This document shows positions 19,216 through 29,200 of a DNA stretch of 64,000 bases, in pieces. The position numbers and the translations under genes were made by a program. The first letter of the stretch is position 1; each line of letters opens with the position of its first letter. This DNA comes from Pseudoxanthomonas daejeonensis. GTDB lineage: Bacteria; Pseudomonadota; Gammaproteobacteria; Xanthomonadales; Xanthomonadaceae. The notes under the pieces were generated by a model that ran no database searches, had not been told where the DNA came from, and saw nothing but the letters and a program-made list of their open reading frames with translations. The DNA lies in contig NZ_PDWN01000013.1 of the NCBI RefSeq assembly GCF_010093205.1, positions 50,993 to 114,992 of the forward strand, read 5' to 3'.

Positions 19216-20247
19216 ATGACCGAAACACTGCGCTTTCCCGCGGAATGGGAACCCCAGTCCGCGATCCTTATCGCATGGCCGCATGCCGGCACCGACTGGG
19301 CCGAACGCCTGGCCGAGGTCGAGGAGACCTACATCGCGCTGGTGCAGGCCATCACCCGCTTCCAGGACGCCTGGATCTGCGTGGCCGACGACGACCTGCA
19401 GACCTACGCCGAAGCGCGCCTGCGCTCGGCACGTGTGGACATGGAACGGGTCCGCTTCATCCCGTTCGACTACGACGATACCTGGCTGCGCGACTCGGGC
19501 CCGATCACCCTGCGCGAAGGCGATGGCTTCCGCCTGCTCGATTTCCGCTTCACCGCGTGGGGCGGCAAGTTCGAGGCCGGGCGCGACGACCGCCTGGTCG
19601 AGGCGCTCAGTGCCCAGGGCCTGTTCGGCGACACCCCGCGCCAGCGCGTCGATTTCGCCCTGGAGGGCGGCGGCATCGAAACCGACGGCGACGGCACGCT
19701 GCTGACCACCTGGCACTGCCTGCACGAGCGCCACCCCGAAGCAGGCCGTGACGAGCTGGACTCCAGCCTGCGCGGATGGCTGGCGCAGGATCGCGTGCTG
19801 TGGCTGGACCATGGCTATCTCGAGGGAGACGACACCGACGCGCACATCGACACCCTCGCGCGTTTCGCCCCGCATGATGCGATCGTGTTCCAGGCCTGCG
19901 ACGATCCGGCGGACAGCCACTACCTGGAGCTGCAGGCGATGGCCGCGGAGATCGCCGCGCTGCGCACCGCCGACGGCCGTCCCTACCGCCTGTTCCCGCT
20001 GCCGTGGGCCGCACCGATCCTCGACGGCGAGCGCCGGCTGGCCGCCTCGTACGCCAACTTCCTGATCGTCAACGGTGCCGTGCTGATGCCGGCGTATGGC
20101 GACCCCGCAGATGATCGCGCCGCGGATGTATTGGCAGAAGCATTCCCCGGTCGCGAGATCGTGCAGGTGCCCTGCCGTCCGTTGATCTGGCAGAACGGCA
20201 GCCTGCATTGCGTCACCATGCAGCTCCCGCTCGGCATAGACGACTGA
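19216..20247 (+). CDS. aguA: Agmatine deiminase
   Basis: 343 residues. It begins MTETLRFPAEWEPQSAILIAWPH, the family start, so ATG 19216 is chosen over 19183; neither has a good ribosome-binding site. Key elements are DDTWLRDSGPI, the glycine-rich ALEGGGIETDGDG and the C-terminal nucleophile in GSLHCVT. The enzyme converts agmatine to N-carbamoylputrescine and ammonia. The next gene encodes the following enzyme, so together they form the two-step agmatine-to-putrescine route. Confidence 0.93.
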   Translation: MTETLRFPAEWEPQSAILIAWPHAGTDWAERLAEVEETYIALVQAITRFQDAWICVADDDLQTYAEARLRSARVDMERVRFIPFDYDDTWLRDSGPITLREGDGFRLLDFRFTAWGGKFEAGRDDRLVEALSAQGLFGDTPRQRVDFALEGGGIETDGDGTLLTTWHCLHERHPEAGRDELDSSLRGWLAQDRVLWLDHGYLEGDDTDAHIDTLARFAPHDAIVFQACDDPADSHYLELQAMAAEIAALRTADGRPYRLFPLPWAAPILDGERRLAASYANFLIVNGAVLMPAYGDPADDRAADVLAEAFPGREIVQVPCRPLIWQNGSLHCVTMQLPLGIDD

Positions 20248-20371
20248 GGTCGCGCGCGGTCCAGCGCACCATCCCGCGGAAGCACCACCCACGTTGGCGG
20301 CGGACCCTGCTTCAGACCCGGTGCACGGCGCCGGGTTACCATCCATGCATTCCCCGACGAACCCTCCGCCG

Positions 20372-21256
20372 ATGAGCCGCAAGAGTCTTTCCGTCGCCCT
20401 GGTCCAGGAGCGCAACCACGGCGATGCCGAAGCCAACTTGACGGTGATCGAGCAGCGCGTGGCGGAGGCTGCCGCACAGGGCGCGCAACTGGTCCTGTTG
20501 CAGGAACTGCACAACGGCGCCTATTTCTGCCAGCACGAATCGGTGGACGAGTTCGACCTGGCCGAACCGGTTCCCGGCCCCAGCACCGCGCGCCTGGGCG
20601 CCCTGGCGAAGAAGCACGGCGTGGTGATCGTCGGTTCGCTGTTCGAGCGCCGCGCCGCCGGCCTGTACCACAACACCGCGGTGGTGCTGGAAAAGGACGG
20701 CACGCTGCTGGGCAAGTACCGCAAGATGCACATTCCCGATGACCCGGGCTTCTACGAGAAGTTCTACTTCACCCCGGGCGACATCGGATTCAAGCCGGTC
20801 GATACTTCCGTCGGCCGCCTCGGCGTGCTGGTGTGCTGGGACCAGTGGTATCCGGAGGCGGCCCGCCTGATGGCGCTGGCCGGTGCCGAGCTGCTGCTCT
20901 ATCCGACCGCCATCGGCTGGGATCCGGACGATGTGCAGGACGAGAAGAACCGCCAGCGCGATGCGTGGGTGCTGAGCCACCGAGGCCATGCCGTGGCCAA
21001 CGGCCTGCCGGTGCTGTCGTGCAACCGTGTCGGCCACGAAACTTCGCCGCTCGGAGCCTCGGGCATCCAGTTCTGGGGCAACAGCCACGTGCTCGGTCCG
21101 CAGGGCGAATTCATTGCCGAGGCCGGCGGCGATCCGACCGTGCTGGTCTGCGACGTCGACCTGCAGCGCAGCGAGCACGTGCGCCGGATCTGGCCGTTCC
21201 TGCGCGACCGCCGCATCGATGCCTACGGCGACCTGCTCAAGCGCTACATCGACTGA
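20372..21256 (+). CDS. aguB: N-carbamoylputrescine amidase
   Basis: 294 residues from ATG 20372 (MSRKSLSVALVQERNHGD); upstream in-frame ATGs at 20294 and 20345 add non-conserved sequence. The nitrilase-family Glu-Lys-Cys triad is visible in LLQELHNGAYF, YRKMHIPDDPGFYEK and LVCWDQWYPEAAR. It hydrolyses N-carbamoylputrescine to putrescine, CO2 and ammonia, directly after AguA. The gene is 124 bases downstream of aguA. Confidence 0.93.
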   Translation: MSRKSLSVALVQERNHGDAEANLTVIEQRVAEAAAQGAQLVLLQELHNGAYFCQHESVDEFDLAEPVPGPSTARLGALAKKHGVVIVGSLFERRAAGLYHNTAVVLEKDGTLLGKYRKMHIPDDPGFYEKFYFTPGDIGFKPVDTSVGRLGVLVCWDQWYPEAARLMALAGAELLLYPTAIGWDPDDVQDEKNRQRDAWVLSHRGHAVANGLPVLSCNRVGHETSPLGASGIQFWGNSHVLGPQGEFIAEAGGDPTVLVCDVDLQRSEHVRRIWPFLRDRRIDAYGDLLKRYID

Positions 21257-21265
21257 GGCCTGCGC

Positions 21266-21796
21266 GTGTCCCTGATCCTCCGTGACGCCACGCCGGCCGA
21301 CGTGCCGGCGATCACCGCCCTCTACGCGGCCGAAGTGCGCGACCACGTCAACACCTACGAGTACGACATCCCCGACGAGGCCGAAATGGCGCGGCGCATG
21401 GGCGCGGTTCTCGATGCCGGGTATCCGTACCTGGTCGCCGAGGATTCGCAGGGCCTTGCCGGGTACGCCTACGCCAACAGCTACCGCGCACGCATCGGCT
21501 ACCGCCTCACCGTGGAGAATTCGGTGTACGTGGCTGCGGGCCGGCAAGGTCGTGGCATCGGTGCCGCGCTGCTGGAGCGCCTGATCGCCGATTGCGAGGC
21601 GCGCGGCTACCGGCAGATGATCGCGGTGATCGGCGAACCGACCAATACCGCTTCGCTCCGGCTGCACGAAAAGTTCGGCTTCCACCTGGTCGGCATCTTC
21701 CGCGGCATCGCCTGGAAGCACGACCGCTGGCTGGATACCGTGCAGATGCAGCGCAGCCTGGGTCCCGGCAACAACGAGCCTCCGCATGACTCCTGA
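21266..21796 (+). CDS. GNAT N-acetyltransferase, phosphinothricin-acetyltransferase-like
   Basis: 176 residues from a GTG start with GAGG upstream, 9 bases after aguB. The acetyl-CoA loop is RQGRGIGAALLERL; VYVAAGRQGRG and GFHLVGIFRGIAWKHDRWLDT are typical of the Pat/Bar/MddA group, which acetylates phosphinothricin, methionine sulfone/sulfoximine or similar amino-acid analogues. The in-cell substrate is unknown. It overlaps the TraB-family gene by 11 bases. Confidence 0.85.
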   Translation: MSLILRDATPADVPAITALYAAEVRDHVNTYEYDIPDEAEMARRMGAVLDAGYPYLVAEDSQGLAGYAYANSYRARIGYRLTVENSVYVAAGRQGRGIGAALLERLIADCEARGYRQMIAVIGEPTNTASLRLHEKFGFHLVGIFRGIAWKHDRWLDTVQMQRSLGPGNNEPPHDS

Positions 21797-23024
21797 CAGC
21801 GACACCCCCGACGCGATGCATGACGCCACGAACGATCCGGTGCGAGGCCAACCGCACCGCATCGTCGAACGCGACGGCGTGCGCTACACCCTGCTGGGCA
21901 CCGCGCACGTTTCCCAGGCCAGCATCGACGCGGTGCATGCGGCCATCGACAGCGGTGGCTACGACGCCGTGGCCGTGGAGCTGGATGCCGGTCGCCTGCA
22001 GTCGCTGGCCGATCCGGCCGCGCTGGCGCAGCTGGACATCGTCAAGGTGCTGCGCGACGGCAAGGCACACCTGTTCGCCGCCAACCTGGCCCTCGCCGCC
22101 TACCAGCGCCGGCTGGCCGAGCAGCTGGGCGTGGAACCGGGCGCCGAACTGAAGGCCGCGGTGCAGGAGGCGCGCGCACGCAACCTGCCCTTCCACCTGA
22201 TCGACCGCGAAGTCGGCCTCACCTTCCGCCGCGCGATGCAGAAGCTGGGCTGGTGGGGGCGGGCCAAGACCGGTGCCGGAATCCTGCTGGCGATGGTCGG
22301 CGACGAGGAGATCGGCGAGGACGACATCGAGAAGCTCAAGGGCGGCGACGTGCTCGAGTCCAGTTTCGGCGAATTCGCCGCGCACAGCCCGGCGCTGTAC
22401 GAGAGCGTCATCGCCGAACGCGACCGGTACATGGCTGCCAACCTGCGCGACCTGGCCGGCAGCGGCGCGCGCGAGGTGCTGGCCGTGGTCGGCGCCGGCC
22501 ACCTGCCCGGCCTGGCCCGCCACCTCGCCGAGGACACGCTTGCCCCGCAGGCGGTCCGCAGCGAACTGGAGGTGGTCGAGGAGAAGAAGAGCTTCCCCTG
22601 GTTCACCCTGGGCCTGACGGTCTTCGTGATCGGCGGTTTCGCCTGGGGCTTCTGGCAGGGCGGCCTGGACGTGGGCTCGGACCTGATCGTGCAGTGGGTG
22701 CTGGCCACCGGCCTGCTCGGCGCATTGGGCTGCGCGATCGCCGGCGGCCATCCGCTCAGCATCCTCGCCGCGTTCGTCGCTTCGCCGCTCACGCCGCTGC
22801 ATCCGGCGCTGGCCTCGGGCACGATCAGCGCCCTGGTCGAAGCGACTTTGCGCAAGCCGACCTACGCCGACTTCATGGCCCTGCGCGATGACGTGCAGAC
22901 CGTGAAGGGCTGGTGGCGCAACGGCGTGGCGCGCGTGCTGCTCAACTTCTTCCTGACCAGCCTGGGTACCGCCATCGGCGTGTGGACCGGCGGCCTGCGC
23001 ATGCTGGGTCGCCTGTTCGGCTGA
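21786..23024 (+). CDS. TraB/PrgY family membrane protein
   Basis: 412 residues. The N-terminal TraB domain shows GTAHVSQASIDAV and later VVGAGHLPGLARHL, the two conserved glycine/histidine motifs shared with the Tiki/TraB metalloprotease-like superfamily. The last third holds four or so membrane helices (from about residue 275). TraB proteins limit pheromone activity in enterococci and are otherwise uncharacterised in proteobacteria. It overlaps the acetyltransferase gene, so they are probably cotranscribed with the agu genes. Confidence 0.85.
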   Translation: MTPDSDTPDAMHDATNDPVRGQPHRIVERDGVRYTLLGTAHVSQASIDAVHAAIDSGGYDAVAVELDAGRLQSLADPAALAQLDIVKVLRDGKAHLFAANLALAAYQRRLAEQLGVEPGAELKAAVQEARARNLPFHLIDREVGLTFRRAMQKLGWWGRAKTGAGILLAMVGDEEIGEDDIEKLKGGDVLESSFGEFAAHSPALYESVIAERDRYMAANLRDLAGSGAREVLAVVGAGHLPGLARHLAEDTLAPQAVRSELEVVEEKKSFPWFTLGLTVFVIGGFAWGFWQGGLDVGSDLIVQWVLATGLLGALGCAIAGGHPLSILAAFVASPLTPLHPALASGTISALVEATLRKPTYADFMALRDDVQTVKGWWRNGVARVLLNFFLTSLGTAIGVWTGGLRMLGRLFG

Positions 23025-23090
23025 ACCCCGCTTCGCGCCGCGCACGAGCGCGGCCATGCCGCCCGCCGGTTCGCGGCGGGCGGCAACCAC

Positions 23091-26000
23091 TCACTCCAGG
23101 TGCAGGGCGGCCACGGCGACGGCTTCCGGGCCATCGCCCTCGGGCACGCCGCGGGCGCGCCGCACCAGTCGCGACATGCCGCTGCGCATGTCGTCCAGGA
23201 TCGCGTAGATGGTCGGCAGGAACAGCAGGCTGACCACCGTGGAGAACGCCAGGCCGCCGGCGATCGCGCGCGCCATCGGCGCATAGGCCGGGCCGTCGCC
23301 GGCCATCTTCGTCTCCGCCAGCGCGATCGGGATCATCGCCAGGATCGCCGTGCCCATCGTCATCAGGATCGGCCGCAGGCGTTCGCGGCTGCCCTCGACC
23401 AGCGCATCGGTGCGCGACATGCCGCGCCTGCGCAGGTTGTTGATGTGCTCGACCATGACGATGCCGTTGTTCACCACCACGCCCATCAGCACCAGGATGC
23501 CGATGAAGGACATGATCCCGAACGTGGTGCCGGTCAGGGCGAACAGCCAGAACACGCCGAACACGGAGAACAGCACGCCGCTCATGATCGCCGCCGGGAA
23601 CAGCAGCGACTCGAACACCGCGGCCATCACGATGTAGATCATCACGAGCGCGATCATCAGGTTGAACATCATCTGCGCACCGGCCTCGTCCTCTTCCTGG
23701 AACGCGCCGCCATCGAACGAGTAGCTGTAGCCCGGCGGGAAGGACATGCCCTTGAGCGTCTCCTCCATCGCCTTGCGCGCCTCGGGCACGGTCGCCTTCT
23801 CGGCCAGGTTGGCCTGCACCGACAGCGTGGTCTGGCGATTGGTCCGCTGGATCTGCGTCGCCGACGGGGTCACGGCCACGTCGACCAGGCTCAGCAGCGG
23901 TACCGTGCGCCCGTCCGGGGAACGGACCATGAAGCCGGCCAGGTCCTGCGTGCCATAGTCCTCGGCACCGGCGAAGCGGACCCACACCGGCACTTCGGCT
24001 TCACCACGCCGGAACTCGCGCAGCGGCGCTCCGCGCAGGGCCAGGCCGACGAAGTTCGCCACCTGGTCGGCGCTGAAGCCGAACGCGGCTGCACGCTCGC
24101 GGTCCACGCGCACGTTGAGCTCGCTGTTCTGGTCGCCGATGTCCACGCGCACGTCGCGCAGTTCCGGCCGCCGCGACAGGATCGGGATCAGCTCGTTGGC
24201 GATCTCGCCCAATGTCGCAGTCGAATCCCCGACCAGCTGGAACGACACGTTCTGGCCCGGGGACCCGCCGCCGCCCTGCCCGCCCTGGTCGCCGATGCCG
24301 ATGTTGGCCCGCGCCGACTTCGGCAGGGCCTCGCGCAACGCCTCCACCAGCGGCTTGGTTTCACTGGGCTTGTCGGTGTCGAACTTGACCATGGTCCCGC
24401 CCCAGCCCTGCTCGCTGAAGAACGAGTAGATCTGGTTGATCCGGAACTTGGCGCGATTGGCCTCCAGGAACTTCTCGATCCGCAATACCTCGTCGGACAT
24501 CTGTTCCTTGGTGTAGGCACCCTTCCACTGGTAGTAGATCTGGGCCTGGTCACCGTCGTCGCCGCCGAACATGTCGAACTTGGTGAACTTGATCGGCACC
24601 AGGCTGACCAGGATCACCAGCAGGATGCCCAGCACGCTCCAGCCACGATGCTCCAGCGTCCAGCGCAGCAGCCCGGCATAGCGCTTCTGCATGCGCGGGA
24701 TGATGCCCCTGGAGTCATGCACCAGCGGCGGGGTCTTCAGCCGCGCCGAGAGCATCGGGATCAGGCTCACCGCCACCAGCCAGGAGGCCAACAGCGACAC
24801 CGAGATGGTGATCGCGATCTGGCCCAGATAAATGCTGAGGAAGTTGCGCTCGCCGAACAGGTTGGGCACGAACACGATGCAGTGGCACAGGGTGCCGGCC
24901 GACAGCGCGATGGCCACGTGGCGGGTGCCGACGATCGAGGCGGCGACCGGGTCGTCGGGGAACTTCTCCCGCTCCTGGTAGATGCTCTCGACCACGACCA
25001 CGGCGTTGTCGACCAGCATGCCGATGGCCAGCAGCAGGCCCATCATGGTGAGGATGTTGAGGGTGACGCCGGCGAAGTACATGAAGCCCAGGGTCATCAC
25101 GAAGCAGATCGGGATGGCCAGGGTCACCATCGCCACCGAGGGCCAGTGGCGCAGGAAGAACCACAGCACCATGATCGACAGGACCAGGCCGATCAGCCCG
25201 GCCTCGGCCAGTTCCAGCAGCGAGGACGTGACGTTCTTGCCCTGGTTGTCGATGATCTTGATCTGCACGTCCCGCAGCGCCGGTTGCGCGCGGATCGCCT
25301 CCACCTCGGCGAGCGCCTTGCTGGAGACGTCGACCAGGTTCGCGTTGCGTTCCTTGAAGATGTCCAGGCCCACGGCCGGCTGCCCGTCGAGGCGGCGGCC
25401 ATAGTCCATCCGCGCCGGCTTCAGGCGAACGTCGGCGATATCGCCCAGGCGCACGTTGCCGCTGCCGACCACCAGGTCACGCAACTGCTGCAGGTCGGTG
25501 AGCTCGCCGACCGGCTGCACGCGCAGGCGCTGGGGGCCGTCGCTGATCACGCCGGCGGAGATCGAGAAGTTGACCGCCTGCAGGCGCTGGGTGAGGTCGT
25601 TGAGGCTCAGGTCGTGCGCGGTCAGGCGATCCTGGTTGATCGCGATCTCGACCTCGTTCGGCGGCGCGCCGGATACCTCGACGCGGGCGACGCCCGGGAT
25701 ACGCTCGATCCGGCGCTTGAACTCGCGCTCGATCATGTCGTACGCGCCGGTCAGGTCGGACTTGCTGGCCAGGCGGACGCGCAGTACCGGCTCGTCGGTG
25801 GTGGAGAACTTGAAGACGAAGTAGCGCTGCAGGTCGTCGGGCAGGTCGTCGCGGATCGCATCCAGCCGCTCGCGGGCCTCGGACGCGGCGATCGCCACGT
25901 CGCGGTCCCAGTCGGAGAACTGGATGAAGATCTGCGCGCCTTCGGACTTGGCGTTGGACTCCATCCGCTTGATGCCCGGCATCGTCGACAGCGCCTCCTC

Positions 26001-26201
26001 GGCCGGGCGCAGCACCGTGCGCTCGACCTCTTCCGGCGTGGAGCCGGTGTAAGGCAGCTGGACGAAGATGAAGGGCGGGGAGACCTCCGGGAAGGCCTCC
26101 AGCGGCAACCTGATCGCCGCGATCAGGCCGATCACGAACAGCGACACGAAGAACATCACCGCCGTGACCGGTCGCCGGATGCTGAACTCCGCGATGCTCA
26201 T
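23091..26201 (-). CDS. RND efflux permease, second subunit (altered proton-relay residues)
   Basis: 1036 residues with the full RND layout: an N-terminal helix, a porter domain, TM2-7, a second porter domain and TM8-12. In TM4 the usual Asp pair is Asp398-Asn399 (GMLVDNAVVVVESIY). In TM10 the Lys position is Asn911 (GVVVNNGIVMVEHI). It starts as ATGA overlapping the end of the first permease gene. Some SwrC-like RND pumps share the VDN/VNN pattern, so it may still be active. An active pump using another relay and a structural partner of the first permease are both possible. Confidence 0.92.
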   Translation of the reverse strand: MSIAEFSIRRPVTAVMFFVSLFVIGLIAAIRLPLEAFPEVSPPFIFVQLPYTGSTPEEVERTVLRPAEEALSTMPGIKRMESNAKSEGAQIFIQFSDWDRDVAIAASEARERLDAIRDDLPDDLQRYFVFKFSTTDEPVLRVRLASKSDLTGAYDMIEREFKRRIERIPGVARVEVSGAPPNEVEIAINQDRLTAHDLSLNDLTQRLQAVNFSISAGVISDGPQRLRVQPVGELTDLQQLRDLVVGSGNVRLGDIADVRLKPARMDYGRRLDGQPAVGLDIFKERNANLVDVSSKALAEVEAIRAQPALRDVQIKIIDNQGKNVTSSLLELAEAGLIGLVLSIMVLWFFLRHWPSVAMVTLAIPICFVMTLGFMYFAGVTLNILTMMGLLLAIGMLVDNAVVVVESIYQEREKFPDDPVAASIVGTRHVAIALSAGTLCHCIVFVPNLFGERNFLSIYLGQIAITISVSLLASWLVAVSLIPMLSARLKTPPLVHDSRGIIPRMQKRYAGLLRWTLEHRGWSVLGILLVILVSLVPIKFTKFDMFGGDDGDQAQIYYQWKGAYTKEQMSDEVLRIEKFLEANRAKFRINQIYSFFSEQGWGGTMVKFDTDKPSETKPLVEALREALPKSARANIGIGDQGGQGGGGSPGQNVSFQLVGDSTATLGEIANELIPILSRRPELRDVRVDIGDQNSELNVRVDRERAAAFGFSADQVANFVGLALRGAPLREFRRGEAEVPVWVRFAGAEDYGTQDLAGFMVRSPDGRTVPLLSLVDVAVTPSATQIQRTNRQTTLSVQANLAEKATVPEARKAMEETLKGMSFPPGYSYSFDGGAFQEEDEAGAQMMFNLMIALVMIYIVMAAVFESLLFPAAIMSGVLFSVFGVFWLFALTGTTFGIMSFIGILVLMGVVVNNGIVMVEHINNLRRRGMSRTDALVEGSRERLRPILMTMGTAILAMIPIALAETKMAGDGPAYAPMARAIAGGLAFSTVVSLLFLPTIYAILDDMRSGMSRLVRRARGVPEGDGPEAVAVAALHLE

Positions 26202-29200
26202 GCGGGCTCGCCCTCGCCTTCGCCCACCACCTGGCCGAGCGCACGCGCGGCGCGCCGGCCGCGCTCGCGGTAGTACTCGTCCGCGCGGCGGTCCAGCAGG
26301 TCATAGACCACCGGGATGACCAGCAGGGTCAGCAGGGTGGACACGATCAGGCCACCGATCACCGTCACCGCCATCGGCGAACGCACTTCGGCGCCCGGGC
26401 TGCCGAACAGCGGCGCGATGGCCAGCGGCAGGAAGCCGAACACGGTGCACAGGGTGGTCATCGCGATCGGCCGCAGGCGCGATCGGGCGCCCTCGACCAG
26501 CGCGGTGCGCTTGTCCACGCCGGCCTCGCGCAGCTGGTTGACCTTGTCGATCAGGATGATCGCGTTCTTGGTCACCAGGCCGACCAGCAGGATCAGGCCG
26601 ATGAACACCACCACCGATACCGGCGACCCGGTCAGGAACAGCGCGGCGACGGCACCGACCATCGCCAGCGGGATGGTGAACAGGATCACGAACGGATGCA
26701 GCAGCGACTCGAACTGCGACGCCATCACCAGGTAGACCAGGAACACCGCCAGGGCGAAGGCGAACAGCAGCGAGTTGAGCGACTCGGTCAGTTCCTCGCC
26801 CTGGCCGCCGATGTGCATGCCCACGCCGGCGCCGAGCGGATCGGCGACGACCATCTTCTGGACCTCATCGACCGCGGCACCCAGGTCGATGTCACGCAGG
26901 TTGGCCGAAACGATGGCCACCCGCACCTGGTCGGCGCGATGGACCTCGCTCGGTCCCGTGGTGGCGACCACTTCGGCCACCGCCGACAGGGTCACCGGAC
27001 GGGTGCTGCCCGGATTGACGATCAGGCGACGGATGCTTTCCACCGAGGCGCGATCGCCTTCCTGCGCACGCACCAGCACGTCGATCTTGCGGTCGCGGAA
27101 GCTGTAGCGGGTGGCGACTTCGCCGCGCACCTTCTTGACCACCACATCGGCGATCTGGCGGGTGGTCAGTCCCAGCGCGCCGGCCCGTTCCTGGTCGAAG
27201 CGGATCTGGATCTCCGGGAAGCCCTGCTCCACCGTCGACTTGACGTCGGCGTAGTGCGGATTGGCCCGCAGCATCGTCGCCAGCTTCTGGCCCGCGCGCT
27301 CGATGGTCGCCAGGTCCTGGCCGCGCAGTTCCACTTCCAGCGGCGTGGAGGAACTCAGCAGCTGGGGCCGGCTGAAATCGACCTGCGCACCGGGCTGGCC
27401 CTTCATCGAGGCACGCAGGGCTTCGGTGGTGCGCGCTTCGACCTCCGCGCTGCCGCCGTTGGCCATGACCACGGTGAGCTTGCCGACGTTCTCGCCGCTG
27501 TCGGTGGGGCTGGCATCCAGGCGCGTGCCACTGCCACTGACGCCGTACAGGGACTGCACGCCCTCGGCACCGGCATGCTTCTCCTGAAGCTTGCGCACCA
27601 GCGCGTCGGTCTGCGCCAGCGGCGTGCCGGGCGGCAGCTTCACCGTCATTTCGAAGCGGTCCTGCGCCAGCTGCGGGATCAGGTCTGCGCCCAGCTGCGG
27701 GACCATCAGCAGCGCGGCGATGAACGCACCCGCAGCCAGCCCGAGCACCAGCGTGGGCCGTTCGAGCGATGCCGGCAGCAGTTTCATGTAGCCGGCCTCG
27801 GCGCGGTGGTACGGCGCCATCGCCAGGTCGCTGGCCTTGCGCATGACCGGGCCGACGCCCGCCACCACGAGGCGCCACACGCGGGTCACGCCCCAGGCGA
27901 TGCCGAAGAGCACGCCGCGGATCCCGGCGCCGATGCCGCGACCGGTTACGGCGGCCGGCTTCTGCCAGCGCGACTGCGGCTGCCACTGCGGATGCGGCGC
28001 CTCTTCCGGGAATGCCAGCGGCGGACGACCCTTGATCGAGCTGAGCATCGGGATCAGGGTCATCGACACCACCAGCGAGATGGCGATGGCGATGGCAACG
28101 GTCAGCGCCTGGTCGCGGAACAGCTGGCCGGCGATGCCCTCCACGAACACCAGTGGCAGGAACACGGCGATGGTCGTCAGCGTCGAGGCGACCACGGCCA
28201 TGCTCACCTCGCGGGTGCCGACCACGGCGGATTCGAGCACGCCCAGCCCTCGCTCGCGCGCCTTGGCGATGCTCTCCAGCACCACGATCGAGTCGTCCAC
28301 CACCAAGCCGGTCGCCAGCGCCAGCCCGCCGAGCGACATCACGTTCAGGCTCAGGTCGAGCTGGTCCATGAAGAAGAACGTGGCGATGATCGAGACCGGC
28401 AGCGACAGGCTGATCACGAAAGTGCTCCAGCCATCGCGCAGGAACAGGAAGATGATCAGGATCGCGAGCATGCCGCCGATCACCGCGTCCTTCTTGACGT
28501 CGGCGATGGCGTGCTCGATGAACAGCGACTGGTCGTCGATGATGGTCAGCTCGACATCCGGCGGCACCTGCTTCTGCAGCTGCTCCAGGCGCTCCTTGAG
28601 CGCCTTGGCGGTGGCCACCGTGTTGGCGTCGCCTTCCTTGTAGATCGCCAGCTCGACCGCTTCCTTGCCGGCGAGGCGGATGACCGCCTCGCGTTCCTTG
28701 TAACCCTGGCGGACGTCTGCGACATCCTTCAGGCGCACCGGCATGCCGCCCGCGACGGTACTGCCGCCGCCGCCCGAAGCGCTCTGCACCGAAGCCGCCG
28801 CGGCCATCGCCTCCGCAGAACCGGTGGAGGCGGCGATCGCCGCCATCTGCCGCGCCGCCGAGGCCGCGGCATTGTCGCCACCGCTCTGGGTGGTGACCAG
28901 CATCTCGCGGATCTCGTCGATCGAGGCGAACTGGTTGACCGTGCGCACCAGGTAGCGCTGCGAACCTTCCTCCAGGCGGCCGCCGGAGACGTTGATGTTC
29001 TCCTGCTGCAGGCGCTGGATGACGGTGTCGATCGGCAGGTTGAGCTGGGCCAGCTTCTGCTGGTCGATGTCGACCTGGATCTCGTCCTCGAGGCCGCCGC
29101 CGACCTTGACCGCGGCCACCCCGGCGACCGGCTCGAGCTTCTTCTTCAGGTCCTCGTCGGCGTAGCGGCGCAGCTCGGTCAACACGCGCACGCTTTCCGC

